Source of the DNA: Ashinkailepas kermadecensis
Lineage: Eukaryota; Arthropoda; Thecostraca; Neolepadidae
Direction of reading: 5' to 3'
Length of the DNA: 64,000 nucleotides
Assembly: GCA_034440615.1 (NCBI GenBank)
Contig: JAOTOM010003847.1
Coordinates: 124,001 to 188,000, forward strand
The notes beneath the pieces were generated by a model. That model was not told the origin of the DNA. It did not search any database and saw only the letters and a list, made by a program, of their open reading frames with translations. This document shows positions 1 through 43,181 of the stretch, piece by piece (position 1 is the stretch's first letter; each line of letters begins with the position of its first letter). A program made the translations under genes and the position numbers.

Positions 1-220
1 TTCTTCACCAACAGGGTAGTAGAACACTGGAACCAGCTGCCAGAAGCCACTGGCAGTAGCAGCACACTGAACATCTTTAAAAACAGCATAGACAATCATT
101 ATAAGAATAGAGGGCTTGCTTTTCAGTATTCCAGGGAGGTCTGATGGACGGATTTGGTGGGCAACTGGTTCGGTGTCCAGAGTGGAACCAAGAAGGGCCC
201 TTGTGGCTCATAGCTGCACT
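1..220 (+). mobile_element. 3' end of a CR1-like LINE (reverse transcriptase C-terminus)
   Basis: The first 47 codons read in frame from base 1 and end at TGA 142-144. They carry the FFTNRVVEHWNQLPE motif followed by a SLNxFK-type motif (here TLNIFKNSID). This is the usual C-terminal tail of CR1/Rex-type non-LTR reverse transcriptases. The downstream GGGCCCTTGTGGCTCAT resembles the 3' untranslated tail of the LINE ending near 28700. The element enters from outside the window, so its 5' part cannot be judged. Bases 221 to about 820 show no gene. Confidence 0.75.
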
Positions 221-819
221 GATATTTTATGTCTTTACGTCTAATTACTTATATCTCAATAAGCAGTCACTTCAGCAAGAAAAGAACATCATAATTCAAA
301 TAACATTAAGATCATCAGACAAAAATTGATGACGTAGATATGTGTTCTCCCCTGCCCCCACCCACAACAAACTATGGAAAGTATACAGGAAAGGTGGTTT
401 TGAATGTGGTAATATATAATGAAGAGCAACCTAAAAATGATTTTAAACTTACCATAACCTAGCCTACTGCTGGCTGAACACCTAAATCTACTGATTTTGG
501 ATTGAATAATAGTATTAGACCGCTCAAGGAATCTGCATAATTTGCAGTGTCAATGAGGCATGCCAGATCGTAAAGGTAATTTGTGCCACCTTTAAAGCAA
601 GTGTGCTTTGCAAGCAAAGATAGGGTAAGTGTACATTAAGGGAGTGTCTAAATGTGAAGAGAGTTTTACATCACAGTATGTGTGACATACTGGGTGGAGG
701 ACATCTCCTGGGTGTCTAAATCGCTTTAGTTTTACTTTACTTCTCAGCAAGATAACTTGTAGCTGGGTGGGGGAAGGTGATTATCTACACTGCCTATCAT
801 GCCAGCTGTTGGTGATTAG

Positions 820-985
820 TTATTGGTTTTACGACACGTCGACCGTTGAGTCATATAGCGTCGCCAATCTCTCACGCCGATTGGTCGCGGGCGAAGAGTA
901 GCGACAGGTAAGACTCGAACCCACAATCTTTCGATTTTGAGACGAGCATCTTACCCCTAGACGACTCGTCCCCTCATGCCAGCTG
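820..985 (-). mobile_element. tRNA-derived SINE
   Basis: On the - strand a tRNA-like head contains an A-box-like TAGGGGTAAGATG and a B-box-like GGGTTCGAGTC with tRNA-like spacing. It is followed by a short body ending GTCGTAAAACCAATAA. The same 3' motif ends the SINE at 18080-18290, which suggests one family. No intact cloverleaf is claimed. Confidence 0.6.
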
Positions 986-1114
986 TCACGTCTTAAATTG
1001 TAGTAGAGGGTGAGTCTAAGCATGCCATGCAGGGTTGTCAGTGGGGTTAGTATGATATTCAGCAATTTGGCTCATATATGCCAGCTGTGTCTCTGGATAG
1101 CCATTTTACATTAT

Positions 1115-3540
1115 AAAGCTATAAAGTCATAAAGTGATCAGACTTAATAAGAGCCACAGGGGCCATCCAGGTTAAGTCCATAAAGGGAAGATACCATAGC
1201 CCTGGCAAAAAGGCATTCTTCACCCCAACCAACACCACATCCCTAATTCCAAAGAATACATCTGCCAACATCCCCCACACTCATCAATGTATATATACCT
1301 TACCTATTCAGCCCTATTCACTTGACCTCATGTAACTCATGTAACACAGCACTTGAATGCCCTGCCAATAATTTCCAGACCTCATCCAGACCTGCTTAAC
1401 ATGCACACTGGAGAGGGGGGGGGGGGCGAAATCCGCCCACCCCTCCGATTTTCGTACATAACTCCAGATTTTACCGGTCGATATACGCCATTTTTGCGTA
1501 CCTGCTTAGAAGTGTCCGGCGCGTCGTTTAAAGGAAGAAAAACGGAAATCGGCCGACATTTTTTTTCGAGTTAGGGGGGGTTAAAGTCAAAACATTTCGT
1601 AGCATCAGACCACATAAATCGGCGCTGATGCGCTTCCGGTATATTGGCAAAAGGGAAGTGTTCTTGGCAACACTAACGACTTGGTTGATGTATATTGTTA
1701 TGCTATATAGTTTCAAGGTCATGTTAGATCACCGAGGTCAAGACAGGTCAAGTTCAGGACAGGTTAATTGAACCAAACTTGGTCAACTGGAATGTTGTCA
1801 TAAATGCAAATGACTTTCATGCAATTGATGTCGCTTTGCACGTTACTCCCTACACATTCTGAAAACTACTGTTTGTCATTTTGCACCTAAGCATTTCTGT
1901 ACTTTATTCATGTACTTCACTCCTTTCTTCGCGAAGCCGATTGCGCCGAGCTGCCCGACGGAGCAGTCGGGCGGGCGGCCTGGTTCCGGTAACTGGAACA
2001 GGTAACTGACCTGATAAAGTGCTGCTATATAGGTGACCTGAGGTCAAATGCCAGGTCTAGCATCTGTATTGCATCATTAGTAATGTCCAAAACATCACTG
2101 ATGCCCATTTTGGAGCATTTAAATACAATCACAGCGATCCATAGCAATGACAAGCCAAGCTATGCAAAACAAGAAAATTTTAACATGTGACCTCATTTGA
2201 CCTTGAAGACATTGACCTAAGATCATGAAATTTGCACACAATAGAGTTCATTACCGTACCTATCCACCCTGCGAATTTCGTTACTCCAGCTTTAATAGGA
2301 GCCGATATATTAGGGGGAGGGGCGGAATCCGCCCCCCTCTCCAGTGCATGTAATTTTCAGAGGCCCTCCAGGGTGTGTGTTAAACTGCTTAAAGGGGCCT
2401 GTACAGTGCACACCTATTTAACATAAACATCACCCTGTCCACCAACACATGGAACTCAAAAACAAGATTTTGCAACCTAAAAAGTTGTCCATCCTATTTT
2501 TAAATACTTTCAATGAGGCACTCCCCATGACATCAGCAGGCAGACCATTCTGCTGATCAACAATCCTTTGCCTGAAGACCTGTTGTCACTTAACTGTTCC
2601 ACACCTTGATTTGTATAACCTGACTTGATGACCCCTATGTGATAGTCTAAGTATAAGGGCATCATTCAGATTGACCTGATGTAGCCCTTTAATAATTTTA
2701 TACATTTCAATCATATCACCCCTTAATCTCCTATACTTGAGTGAGTATATTTAATGTCATAAGTCTTCCCCATATTCTAAATTACCTAGTCCACTGATGA
2801 GTCCAGTGGCCTTGCACTGCACTCTTTCTAGCATATCTACATGTTTTTTTTTATAAGTAAGGACTCTGCCTGAACAGAATATTCTAAGTGGGGTCACACA
2901 TATGCCAAGTACAGTATTTTCATCACTTCCTTGCTCTTAAACCTCACACTTCTATTAATGATTCTCAGCATTCTGATTGCCCTGTTCCTAGCTGAGATAC
3001 ATTGTTTTTCTGCTTTAAGATCATTTAAAACCAACACACCTAAATATATTTCCTCTTCAATAGCATCCAATTTCCTATCACCTATTATAGATCTGAGTCT
3101 CACCTCCAGACCCCAGATGTATAACATTACATATTTCATAGCTGAAATACATCTGGCATTGATCAGGCCAATTTTAGGTCCTCCAAGTCTAGTTGAATAT
3201 TACTAGATTGCTCACTACTGTTAGCCACTCCTACCAATTTGATGTCATCAACAAATTTCAATATTCCTCAGCCCTCAATATTCCCTATTCCTCAGCCCTA
3301 CCTTAATGTTATTCACAAAGATGAAAAAGACAAGTGGCCCTAGAACAGAGCCCTGTGGCACTCCACTCAGAACATCCTTTGATTCAGGTTTACATCCATT
3401 TAACACTACCCTTTGTTTCCATCCCTTAACCATGCTTCAATCCAACCTAGAACATTACCATCAATCACATGCTGCTCTAGTTGCTGAATTAGATGTTCAT
3501 GTGGAACTTCATCAAAATTATTAGCTACAAGGTCATCTAT
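1115..3540 (-). mobile_element. CR1-like LINE fragment, interrupted by a TIR element
   Basis: Read on the - strand, 3540 to 2440 gives degraded reverse transcriptase. In order there are EVPHEHLIQQLE, an RT palm motif FVDDIKLVG (normally F/YADD), then EEEIYLGVLVLNDLK, and a C-terminal tail ending in a NGLPADVMG-type motif. Stops and frameshifts break it. The 3' tail resumes at about 1400-1115 and ends in short repeats related to TCATAAAG, matching the tail of the LINE at 27890-28711. The gap is filled by the element at 1395-2380. A further insertion abuts its 5' side at 3541. Confidence 0.75.
1395..2380 (+). mobile_element. Non-autonomous TIR element, copy 1
   Basis: The ends are inverted: the left begins ACTGGAGAGGGGGG with AAATCCGCCC, and the right ends AATCCGCCCCC then CTCTCCAGTGCATG. 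A second copy in the same orientation lies at 9280-10250 and matches over most of its length. It interrupts a CR1-like LINE, so it inserted after that LINE. Exact borders and target duplication are unclear because similarity between the copies runs slightly beyond the inverted ends. No intact coding frame is present. Confidence 0.65.
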
Positions 3541-4528
3541 GGGTCTGTTCCTGTGGTTCCACCAGGAACCAGGAGGAACTCAGTGGAGGTTAGTTGAGGC
3601 TAGTTGAGACTTGCCCACAGGAACGACCAGTGGAGCTTGGTGGTGAAATCAGCTGACAGTGGTGTGAATTCCATGACAAAAAGGAAGAGTTTGGTGCTGT
3701 ATCATAAATTGGCAAAATTGCTCTTCAAATGTTTGTCCAGATGATCACACAATGTACATAGTATGCCTTGTAATACAAAGTCCCAAATTTGTCTTTACTT
3801 CTGGCAATGTATCAATGCCCTGCTGTCCCCCAGGGACTGTTGGGAGCACAGATGTTCTTTTCGCCTATGGGATGAACCAGTCAATCTCTCATCCCTCTTG
3901 GTTGAGCACTAGGCATCATCTCCCCCTGTTTTGCAGTTGTTTACAGCCTGCCTTCTTAAAGTACAGCATATAATCTGGTGTGGACCCACCAGGCTCCCTG
4001 GGCCATGAGGCACTTCTCTATCCGATGCTGACTTTTCTCCATCTCAACTTGCCTGACCTTGTTGATCAGGCTCGAGTAGGATTTTAGTCAGTGCCAGGAG
4101 AACAGCGGTACTTCTGAGCATGGGGATTGTGGTGGATCTGGCCTGTAAAGTAACATCGTCCCCTTAGGCTGAATGATGTAGTTCAAAGGCCACAAAAGGA
4201 TGTTTTTGTGATCTGCATCTGTTACTTTGATTATTGTTCATAGTTGTAGTAGTAATTTCATATTTATTTTGCAAAGGATGATCCTGGCAGTTAGTTGATG
4301 CATGCAGATTAAATTCACATGATGGAGGACATTGTTTTCGCACAAATATATGGAGCAAGTGTGCCGTGGTTGAGCTCAACTGAAAAATTGCAATTGGACC
4401 CTGCTCTTGGGCTGGTGAAGCTTTTGCTCCACTGGTGGAGGTTGGTGGAGGAAAAATATCCACTGGATTTGCAATGGGAACAACCAGTGAAGGTTTGTGG
4501 AGGTTGGTGGAGTGACAGGAACAGACCC
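3541..4528. mobile_element. MITE-like TIR element (PIF/Harbinger-like ends)
   Basis: The left end is GGGTCTGTTCCTGT and the right end is its reverse complement ACAGGAACAGACCC. Both are flanked by TAT (3538-3540 and 4529-4531). The subterminal parts repeat GTGGAGGTTGGTGGAG-like motifs in inverted orientation. A 3-bp flanking repeat and GGG-starting ends recall PIF/Harbinger MITEs, though TAT is not the canonical TWA. No transposase is encoded. Confidence 0.6.
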
Positions 4529-4574
4529 TATGCCAAATGGCTCCATTGATATGTCAATGCTAAACAGCATGATC

Positions 4575-5239
4575 TTAAATAGTGAATATTGTGCTGATGT
4601 GATTTCCAAAAGAAATGGTAGAGAAAGAGGTTGTTAACTATGTAAACCTGAACAAGTTTGATCCATGCACATTTTTTCCAATTTGCACTCAAGGGCTTCT
4701 TCTACATAAATACCCTAAGCTGAGCCCAAAGCATTGACACAATAATGAAAACTAGTCAGGTAGGAACTTAGCGCTGGCCTAATCAAAACACCAGCACTAC
4801 AATTTAAAAATGGTCAACAAACATCAATGTCTTCAGAGGGAAAAACTTTGAAGGTATCAGTTGGAATGGATGTTGATTCCCCAAGTCAAACACGAATGGA
4901 GTATTAAATCAAATTAAATGGCGAATATCATGCTGATGTGATTTCACAAAGATATAGTAGAAGAAGAGGTTGTTACCCATGCAAGCTTCAACAATTTAAG
5001 TCTACACATATTTCATCAATTTGCCCTCTAGGGCTCCTTCTATATAACTAAATACCCTGAGGCCAGCCAAAAAAACTTTAGCGCAATAACGAAAATTAGT
5101 AAAGTAGGAAGTTAGCACTGGTCTAATCGAAACACCAGCATTACGATTCAAACTATGGGCAGCAAATATCGATGTCTTTCGAGAAAAAAAAACTATGAAG
5201 GTACATGCTAGGATGGACGTTGATTCTCTACGTCAAAGG
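4575..5239. repeat. Diverged tandem duplication of about 325 bp
   Basis: Two adjacent head-to-tail units (about 4575-4898 and 4916-5239) share landmarks in the same order: GCTGATGTGATTTC, GAAGAGGTTGTTA-like, GGGCTTCTTCTA/GGGCTCCTTCTA, AACACCAGCA, ATGTCTT and GGATGGACGTTGATT-like. They have drifted by many substitutions. No coding frame crosses both. Confidence 0.7.
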
Positions 5240-6244
5240 TAAATAAGAGTAACGTCAATTATCCCATAAAGAGTGCATGCCACTATGTACCTCTGGTGAT
5301 CGCGCAGTCAATAACAAGTTAGGGGGCTGCTCGCAGCACACCCAAATCAATCACCCACCGCTATTAAAATACTGCAAGTACCCGACACCAACAAGATCCT
5401 CTTTCACCCTTGCGGCATACTCTGCGACTCTGCGGCAGATTGTCCCGTTTGGGCTTCACAGGTAGGTACCTCCGCTCCATTGCAGGTCAATATCTTTGAA
5501 ATACGAGCCTCCTTATTCATCAGCTGATTATTACTCTTGCTGGATTTCCATTGGTCACCTATATTTAACCTAAAATATTTACTGTGAAGTAGATATTTTG
5601 ATGCAACGTCCCGGTTTACCATATATAATAAGAAGTCTTAAAATTCAATAGCTCTTCGTAGTTCGCGATTTAGGCATATTGTTATCTGAGCTGTAATGAA
5701 TGCATATTCTCTGTTCTTTTCTTCTTCGGCTTATCAAATGTAATATATACCGATAGCCTACACCACATCAACTAAACAAAAAGTAGCATCCAAGAATAAG
5801 CCTAGCAGCAAAAACAAACGCGGTAACTTCAATCTGTTCCTTCTCTCCGGCCCCTTTAAACGCGAAAATGCCCGGGTGACTTAACTGTGTTCTCGAGTTC
5901 AAAGTGAATGCAGGTGGGGCTCTTACATAAAATAACTTGGTCTTGCAAAAATTATCACAGGGATTACTCTCAAAATATAGACTGCCTCCACCTGCTCGTC
6001 GGTGTTGAATCGCATTCGTTTCATAGGTTCATCTTCAGCTTACCTATTTATGACTCGAAATTGGAGAAAGCGGGCGAGCAAGATCTCATACTCATATTTC
6101 TGGAATACCAAAGTATACGTTTATATTCAATTAATGTATTCCTGTGTGCGTTATGCGTAAAATTGTCATCACAGATAAATTTGACGTATCGGTACCCAAT
6201 CTGCGTACCAGAAGCATGCATCCCATGGTCTAGAGATCCAAGCC
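5240..6244 (+). other. Region 5' of CDC14, no gene recognised
   Basis: This stretch precedes the CDC14 start codon and should hold its promoter and 5' leader. I see no clear TATA box or conserved element. An in-frame stop lies roughly 60 bases before the ATG, so the coding start is bounded. The 116-codon frame at 5908-6258 is in another frame and has no recognisable content. Confidence 0.4.
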
Positions 6245-37102
<30,858 letters not shown>

Positions 37103-37336
37103 AGCGTCCCCCCCCCCAACCGACGCTGGGCTGTGGCCGTCCGGGGAGTTCAGCCCCAGAAAGCTGCGTGTCCCCTGGCTTCACTGAAGTGTTTTGATTC
37201 GTGTGGAATGTGAAATCCAACCCGATCTAGTGAGTCTAGAGCCAACATACAATTTCTGAATTTCCCACGCCTTTTCCACATTCTTCCCATGAAAGGGTAT
37301 TCCAAGAATATCTTGTATGTTCTACTAGTGGCATTA

Positions 37337-37342
37337 AATAAA
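37337..37342 (+). terminator. Candidate CDC14 polyadenylation signal
   Basis: AATAAA lies about 235 bases after the exon 9 stop codon. It supports exon 9 as a terminal exon but is a common hexamer in AT-rich DNA. Confidence 0.4.
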
Positions 37343-38561
37343 GGCCTTGAATTCCGTTTGAGGTATTCTGTCAATGACGATCAACTAGCGTTAAAAGCAT
37401 GCATTATTTTAGTAATGATGTGTGTCAGACAGAAAGGCATAAATGCCTTGCTGTACCTCGTGTTTAACTGACTGATTTACTTTTTGTTTACACTTGCTTT
37501 TTAATCTCGTTGATGTGGTATTTTGGTTCTATATTATGATTAAACATCATTGGCATTTCAACCGCTTCACATTTGATTATTCTAAGCAAGGGCGAATGGT
37601 GCCAAAATCTCTCGTGAATTAAACAGATCGGAAATGGGGTGAGTTGGTGTCCAGCTGTGGCAAAACTCTTGAATGTTGTATTGTATTAGACACATACCCA
37701 TTCAGAACACCACTTGTGAGTAATTTCCAGTCGATTTCCGTGCGTGTTTTGTTTATGTGTCTCGGGTGCCCTTTGGACCTATGTGCTTCTGATATTTCAA
37801 ATCCATTTGTCAGTCTTCGTTTTGGTAGATCTCTTTTTTTACGAACCCTGAAAAGAAAGAACTGGTCTGAGCACAGCATTCGTCAGCCACTCATATTTTG
37901 AGTATGTTTTCCAGATGAACCTTTCAATTGTAGTGGGAGAACTTCGTGAAAACAGTGAATGCCAAGTGTCGTACATAAAGAAAGTTCTGATTACGTCAGA
38001 ACTATTCTTGTGACATAAAATTATGTCCATGAGATACAAGTCTGCATGCAAATAATCGGTGCGTTGTTATCTAGTATTATTCTTTCTGGCAGCTCACTAA
38101 GCATGATTATTTTCAAAATTGAATTGTCGTAGAGCAGTGAGTGCTTACTAAAAGTATTAGCCCGTGAGGTTTAACTCGGGGGGCCCTCCAATATCGTTTG
38201 GCAACCGGTGACGTCACATGGGCTGGACAATTGCTCAGTCTCGTAGGCGCTACAGCCAAACTTCCGTGTTTTCCACACGACATTTTCGAACTGAAATACC
38301 ATAAAAATGGGACAAAATCGGGTGCATTGGGAAGCTTGAAGAATCTTATCCACGAATATGAGCTTTATTTTCTCTTAACACTATGACTTTTTGCTTGGAA
38401 CCCACGCTGACTGCATTCATGTCGAGCGCCGCAGGAATCGCGCGGTGCCACGGGTAGTAGCAGTATGATGAGACAGGCCAACTGAGGATCACGGCTGGAA
38501 AGGAGGGGTAGGAGCATGTAAGAGATAACCATTGCAACATAATTCCTCCCCACTCGGTGCA

Positions 38562-38925
38562 GGGGCGTAAACAAGGGTGGGGCACTGGGGGCATGTGCCT
38601 CCCATGAGAAAGTTGGTACCCCTCGGGGCAGGAAAAGGGGCAAACATTATATATTCAGGCTACAGGGGGAGGTACCGATACTGGTTGGAATGTCACGCCC
38701 TTATCACCCATGTGCAGACACGGAACCTGCAGCCGGTTTTCATGATTGTTTTCCATGTTTCATTCATGAGTCTAGACCAGGGGTGTTCTTTGATATATTT
38801 TTGAGGGGCAACCCTCAGTGTTAGCTCTGTCCCCCAATAATTTAGACTTTTAACATGAGGACCCATGGAGCATGCATCCCATCGATGTAGGGCTTCCCAT
38901 TAACTGCATGTATTTTGCACCCAAG

Positions 38926-39024
<99 letters not shown>

Positions 39025-39324
39025 GCCATTTCGGATTATGAAATGGAAATATATGAAAACCCCAATGATATATGGATATATTATTTTATTGCCGGCCATT
39101 TTATATATAAAAACTTGCCGGCCATATCGGAAGCATTTGAACAGGAGGGAGAGGGTTGAAATCCACTGAGCTTGGAACGATGGTGTTAGGCTTGGCACCT
39201 TGCAGCGCCAAATTCAGTTGTACCTACTCATCTTAGCATAAAACAAGAATGGGTACTTATGAAAAAAATTGAGCCACCTCAATATCTGTTTGCCCCCACG
39301 TGCAAATACTAGGTACGCCACTGT
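38562..39324. mobile_element. MITE with CAGGGGCGTA ends carrying an AT microsatellite
   Basis: AGGGGCGTAAACAAGG at the left and CTAGGTACGCCACTG at the right form the degenerate inverted ends common to hAT-type MITEs. The interior includes (AT)n at 38929-39020 followed by three GCCGGCCATTTCGG-like repeats. No duplication of the target is certain. Confidence 0.45.
38929..39020. repeat. (AT)n microsatellite
   Basis: An uninterrupted AT run of about 90 bases. It borders GCCGGCCATTT repeats on its right. Confidence 0.98.
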
Positions 39325-41677
39325 CCACGCTACTCTTACTGGGATGTGTGAACACTGAGCCTAAATCACTGAAAGGGGCTTAGACCTCCAATGTAAAATC
39401 CAGCCCATGAAATATAGGTGTTTCTGTTGTTGGGGAAGGGAAGGTGGTGTGAACAGTAGGAGCAGTTCCTCCCGTCCCACAACCTCAAAACACTGCAGCT
39501 TAAAGCTGTGGATTCCTCGTTTTTTTTTCTAGCAAACATTTGGAGACATCTGGATAAAAAGCTTAGCTTTTCCCCTGCACCAGCCTTGAAGGCCTGTCGA
39601 TAGTACTGACCATGAGTGTATCCCAGAGTGAGGCCACAAGGTGACCAACCCCTCCCTGAACTGACGAAACTTCAATTGAAATTGAGCTGAAATTGAATAT
39701 CCAGCATACTGAAGCTTATAATATTTTATGAATACACACACATGTTTCAGCCACTTTTCCGCACCATTTTGGAATAAGAGAAGACCACAGATATAATTAA
39801 TGCTGTTCTCCAACATTACCACCAGATATTCCTACCAAATTCTGAAATTGTTTGCTATCTCAGAAAAAAGCACCTTACTTGTCATAAAAAGAGGTGGCTT
39901 AGTGCTTTATTTATCTTTTTATGCATGCATGGCCACAAATCTTCTTCTTAATAGCATCTTTTGCACGGCAGTTGGTCCAATTTTCATCCCAAGTGCACTC
40001 AGTGTGCCTTTTCCTTTAGGGGTCACTGAACCAGCTAATGCACACAGTGTATCTCAAGTTACAAAAATTTACAGTGTATGATGTGACCATGCAGAAAGAA
40101 TGCTCCAATGCATATGCACCCCAGTAAGAAAATGTAATTAATTATGCATGTAATTCACAAGCAAATTGAGTTGATAAAAGCATCATAATTGAAAATAAGG
40201 ATATTTTCATCAAAAATGCACTTTAATGCTGCCCTTAAAGCTCTGGAGCAATTCCCACATATATATATATATACCGATGCACAAACATAATTTTTTTAAT
40301 TAATTTTGATAACCTGCATCGAAGATACTTCCCACTTACTCTACAAAATATTTTACCTTCTTATTACTTCACACAGGGCTAGAGAGCAGATAGTGAGGCA
40401 CATGTCATGCCAAATATGCTTACTTTTTAGTGTCATCTAATGGTTTCCATATGCTGGGCAATGGGTATTGAATTACAGTTATATCTGTCATAACATGTAT
40501 GTTGCTTTCATCTGGTGTTCATGGCACATTCAAGATTAGAATATTCCAAGACATGGCCAGCGAAGCTTTTTCTCCAAAGGGAGGTTAGGATAGGTTAGGT
40601 CTGGTTATTCTACATTTTAAAACATTTATTTCTAATGCTATGCTACCTAAATGAAAGCCATATTTTGGTGTTATTTTGCTCACAACCTGAAGCACTTGCG
40701 AAAATGAGTGATCACATCATCTTAATTACCTTCATAAGCATTGCATTGGAATGATTAATTCCAAGGATTCATAAAACACATTAAAGCATAAATTTACCGG
40801 TAAGCCTAGGTTCATATTTGGCAAATCCAGCTATGGATTCAATTTCAATTCGTGAAACTTTAAGGGTTATGAACGATAACAGGTTGAGGGTTGTTGTATC
40901 CTGTGAACTGAAGAAATTATGCACGAAACTTAAGAGCATGTTCAATAACCTATGAATCCAAACAATATTCATCAGCCTCATATTTCAATTTCCAGTGCCA
41001 ACAATCAGAAACACCGTATGCCCAACCACAACACTGATGTCTTCGCTGCGCCACAGATGAATCTTAGCCAGGTTTTAAAACATTTGGAATGTTTACGTGA
41101 CGTCACCGTATATACCAAAATCATGGTAGATTCTACTAGAAATCTCGCACATTCCTGCTAACGTCACTAGGGCTGGAACTAGAACACCTACTAGATTCCG
41201 TTGTACCCTTTAGTATTAGTACCCAGGTTTAACTCTCTCCCCATGACGTATTATAGAAGTAGTCTGACGATTACTAGTCGGTGCATCGTGCAGAACATGT
41301 CGCTGGCCTGCCCGACGCAGTGCATGTTCTAACCACCGTTGCGGTTACTTTTTGGCACGTTTGGATTCACTGAAAAAAACGGTTTGGGAACATGTTCGTT
41401 AGGTTGCTCACGAAAGGACAGTTATTGGACTCAATGTTCTGAATGAGTGCAGTTTTTAGGCACTGAGAACCTATATTTTGCGGATTTATGTCATGGACCA
41501 AGCAAGTTTCTCAATAGTCATGCGTGATTCTATCGAGGAATCGTGAGAAATAATGCAGGTCTCAAGTTTTGTCAGTTGCGGCTACCATGATAATAGATGC
41601 TGGACTCACCGTCCACTTTTCTCCAACGGTGTCCGGCCGCCATTGCTGTGCAATCTGTCTGGAGTTACCCAGCTATA

Positions 41678-42905
41678 GCTTCACAGTGATTGCAGTCCGA
41701 AGTGTGCAGATAATTGTGGAGAACAATGGAAAGTCGAATTGCATGACATGATATTCCTTTTAAAATTGTCTACAGCTGCTTACTATGCTTCCTTGCATCA
41801 AGATATGGTCAACTACAGGGCGGCAATTTCGAAAGCTCAAAATAGCTACGCCCTTAGCGGCTGCTAACCACTTGTGCAACGACAGCTACAATGAAGTCTT
41901 GTGATTTTGTGCAATCATGTTTTATCGGGATAAAATGCATTAAACACCGTCTTCATTGGGGTATAAACGTATTCAGCAAACAACACAGACGATTTGCCGT
42001 GTGTTCCCCGAACCGAACAGCGGTGTTCGGAATACTGCACGTGTATCTGCGCCTGTTAAAGCTAGTGAAGTGTGTGCTGAATTTCGAACACGGGCTTAAT
42101 AAGCATTTTAAGCCCGCAGAGTTGCACTTGGGAAGGGCGGATCAGTAATTATCATCGGGGAATGGGCGTGTTTCCTCGGAGGGGTGCCTTCGGCGGAAAA
42201 ATTCGCTAAGTTGGGGAGGTGTACCCTGAAGTTTACTGAAGAGGAATCTTCCCAACCCAAAGGGGTACATTTTTTCCTGCGCCCCTTTCCCCAGTGATAA
42301 TTACTGGATCCACTCTTGCCAAGTGCAACCTTGTGGGCTTAAATTGCTGAAGTCCGTGTTCGGAATTCAGCACCCACTTCAGGTGTGTGCTGAATGAACA
42401 GGTGCAGATACACGTGCTGTATTCCGAACACCGCTGTTCGGTTCGGGGAACACAGAAAATCGCCTGTTCTGTTTGCCGAACACATTTATACCCCAATGAT
42501 ACCTTTAATATTTAGGTGTTTCATTATTTAATATTTAATATTATGTTATATATATAGTTAAATATATATAATTATTTATATTCAATTTAAATATGAATAT
42601 GGTTATTTAATAAATAGGTGTTTAATACATTTGAGCGCGATAAAACATGATTGCACAAAATACAAGGATTCAATGTACCAGCCGTTGCACAACTAATTAG
42701 TAGCCACTAAAGGCGTGACATTTTGAGTTTTCGAAATAGCTGCCCTGCAGTTGACCAGATGTATAAGTCAAAGAAGCCTAGCAATCAGCTGTATACAATT
42801 TTGTAAAGGGCTATGATGCCGTGCGATTCAACTTATAATTGTTATCCATAATCATCTGCACACTTCGGACTGCAATCACTGTGAAGCTACGTCCCACCGT
42901 TAAGT
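41678..42905. mobile_element. Long imperfect palindrome (foldback element)
   Basis: The left arm from GCTTCACAGTGATTGCAGTC (about 41678) to about 42240 recurs in reverse complement from about 42250 to 42905. Matching pairs include GTGTTCGGAATACTGCACGT with ACGTGCTGTATTCCGAACAC, and GGGGTATAAACGT with its complement near 42490. The right arm has an AT-rich insertion at about 42510-42600. The short spacer means the whole unit could fold into one hairpin. Open frames in both arms do not match any family known to me. Confidence 0.8.
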
Positions 42906-43181
42906 GTTTGGTGTCCTCCTCGACCAGCACCTTAGCTGGGATTCTCACTGTCTCAGATTTATATCACATTCTCACTGAACCCACAAACTGAAGATATATT
43001 TTAGGGATCGTTGGGCACACGACACAGACACACACACACATTTGTACATACACACACTAATTATCGAGCATGCTTAATGTTAATGAGGTCTAATGACTAC
43101 AATGCGGATGTATAACAATATGAACAACAGCCCATGTATTACAATCGGCGAGCGGTCGCGCCCAGCAGCGATCCTGCCGCG

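Larger units (their letters stand above)
37343..41670. other. Interval between CDC14 and the palindrome, no gene recognised
   Basis: Only short frames without family motifs are present. The interval contains the MITE at 38562-39324 with its AT microsatellite and a small (TA)n near 40260. I looked for additional CDC14 C-terminal exons (a TQGDKLR-like motif) and did not find one. Confidence 0.4.
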
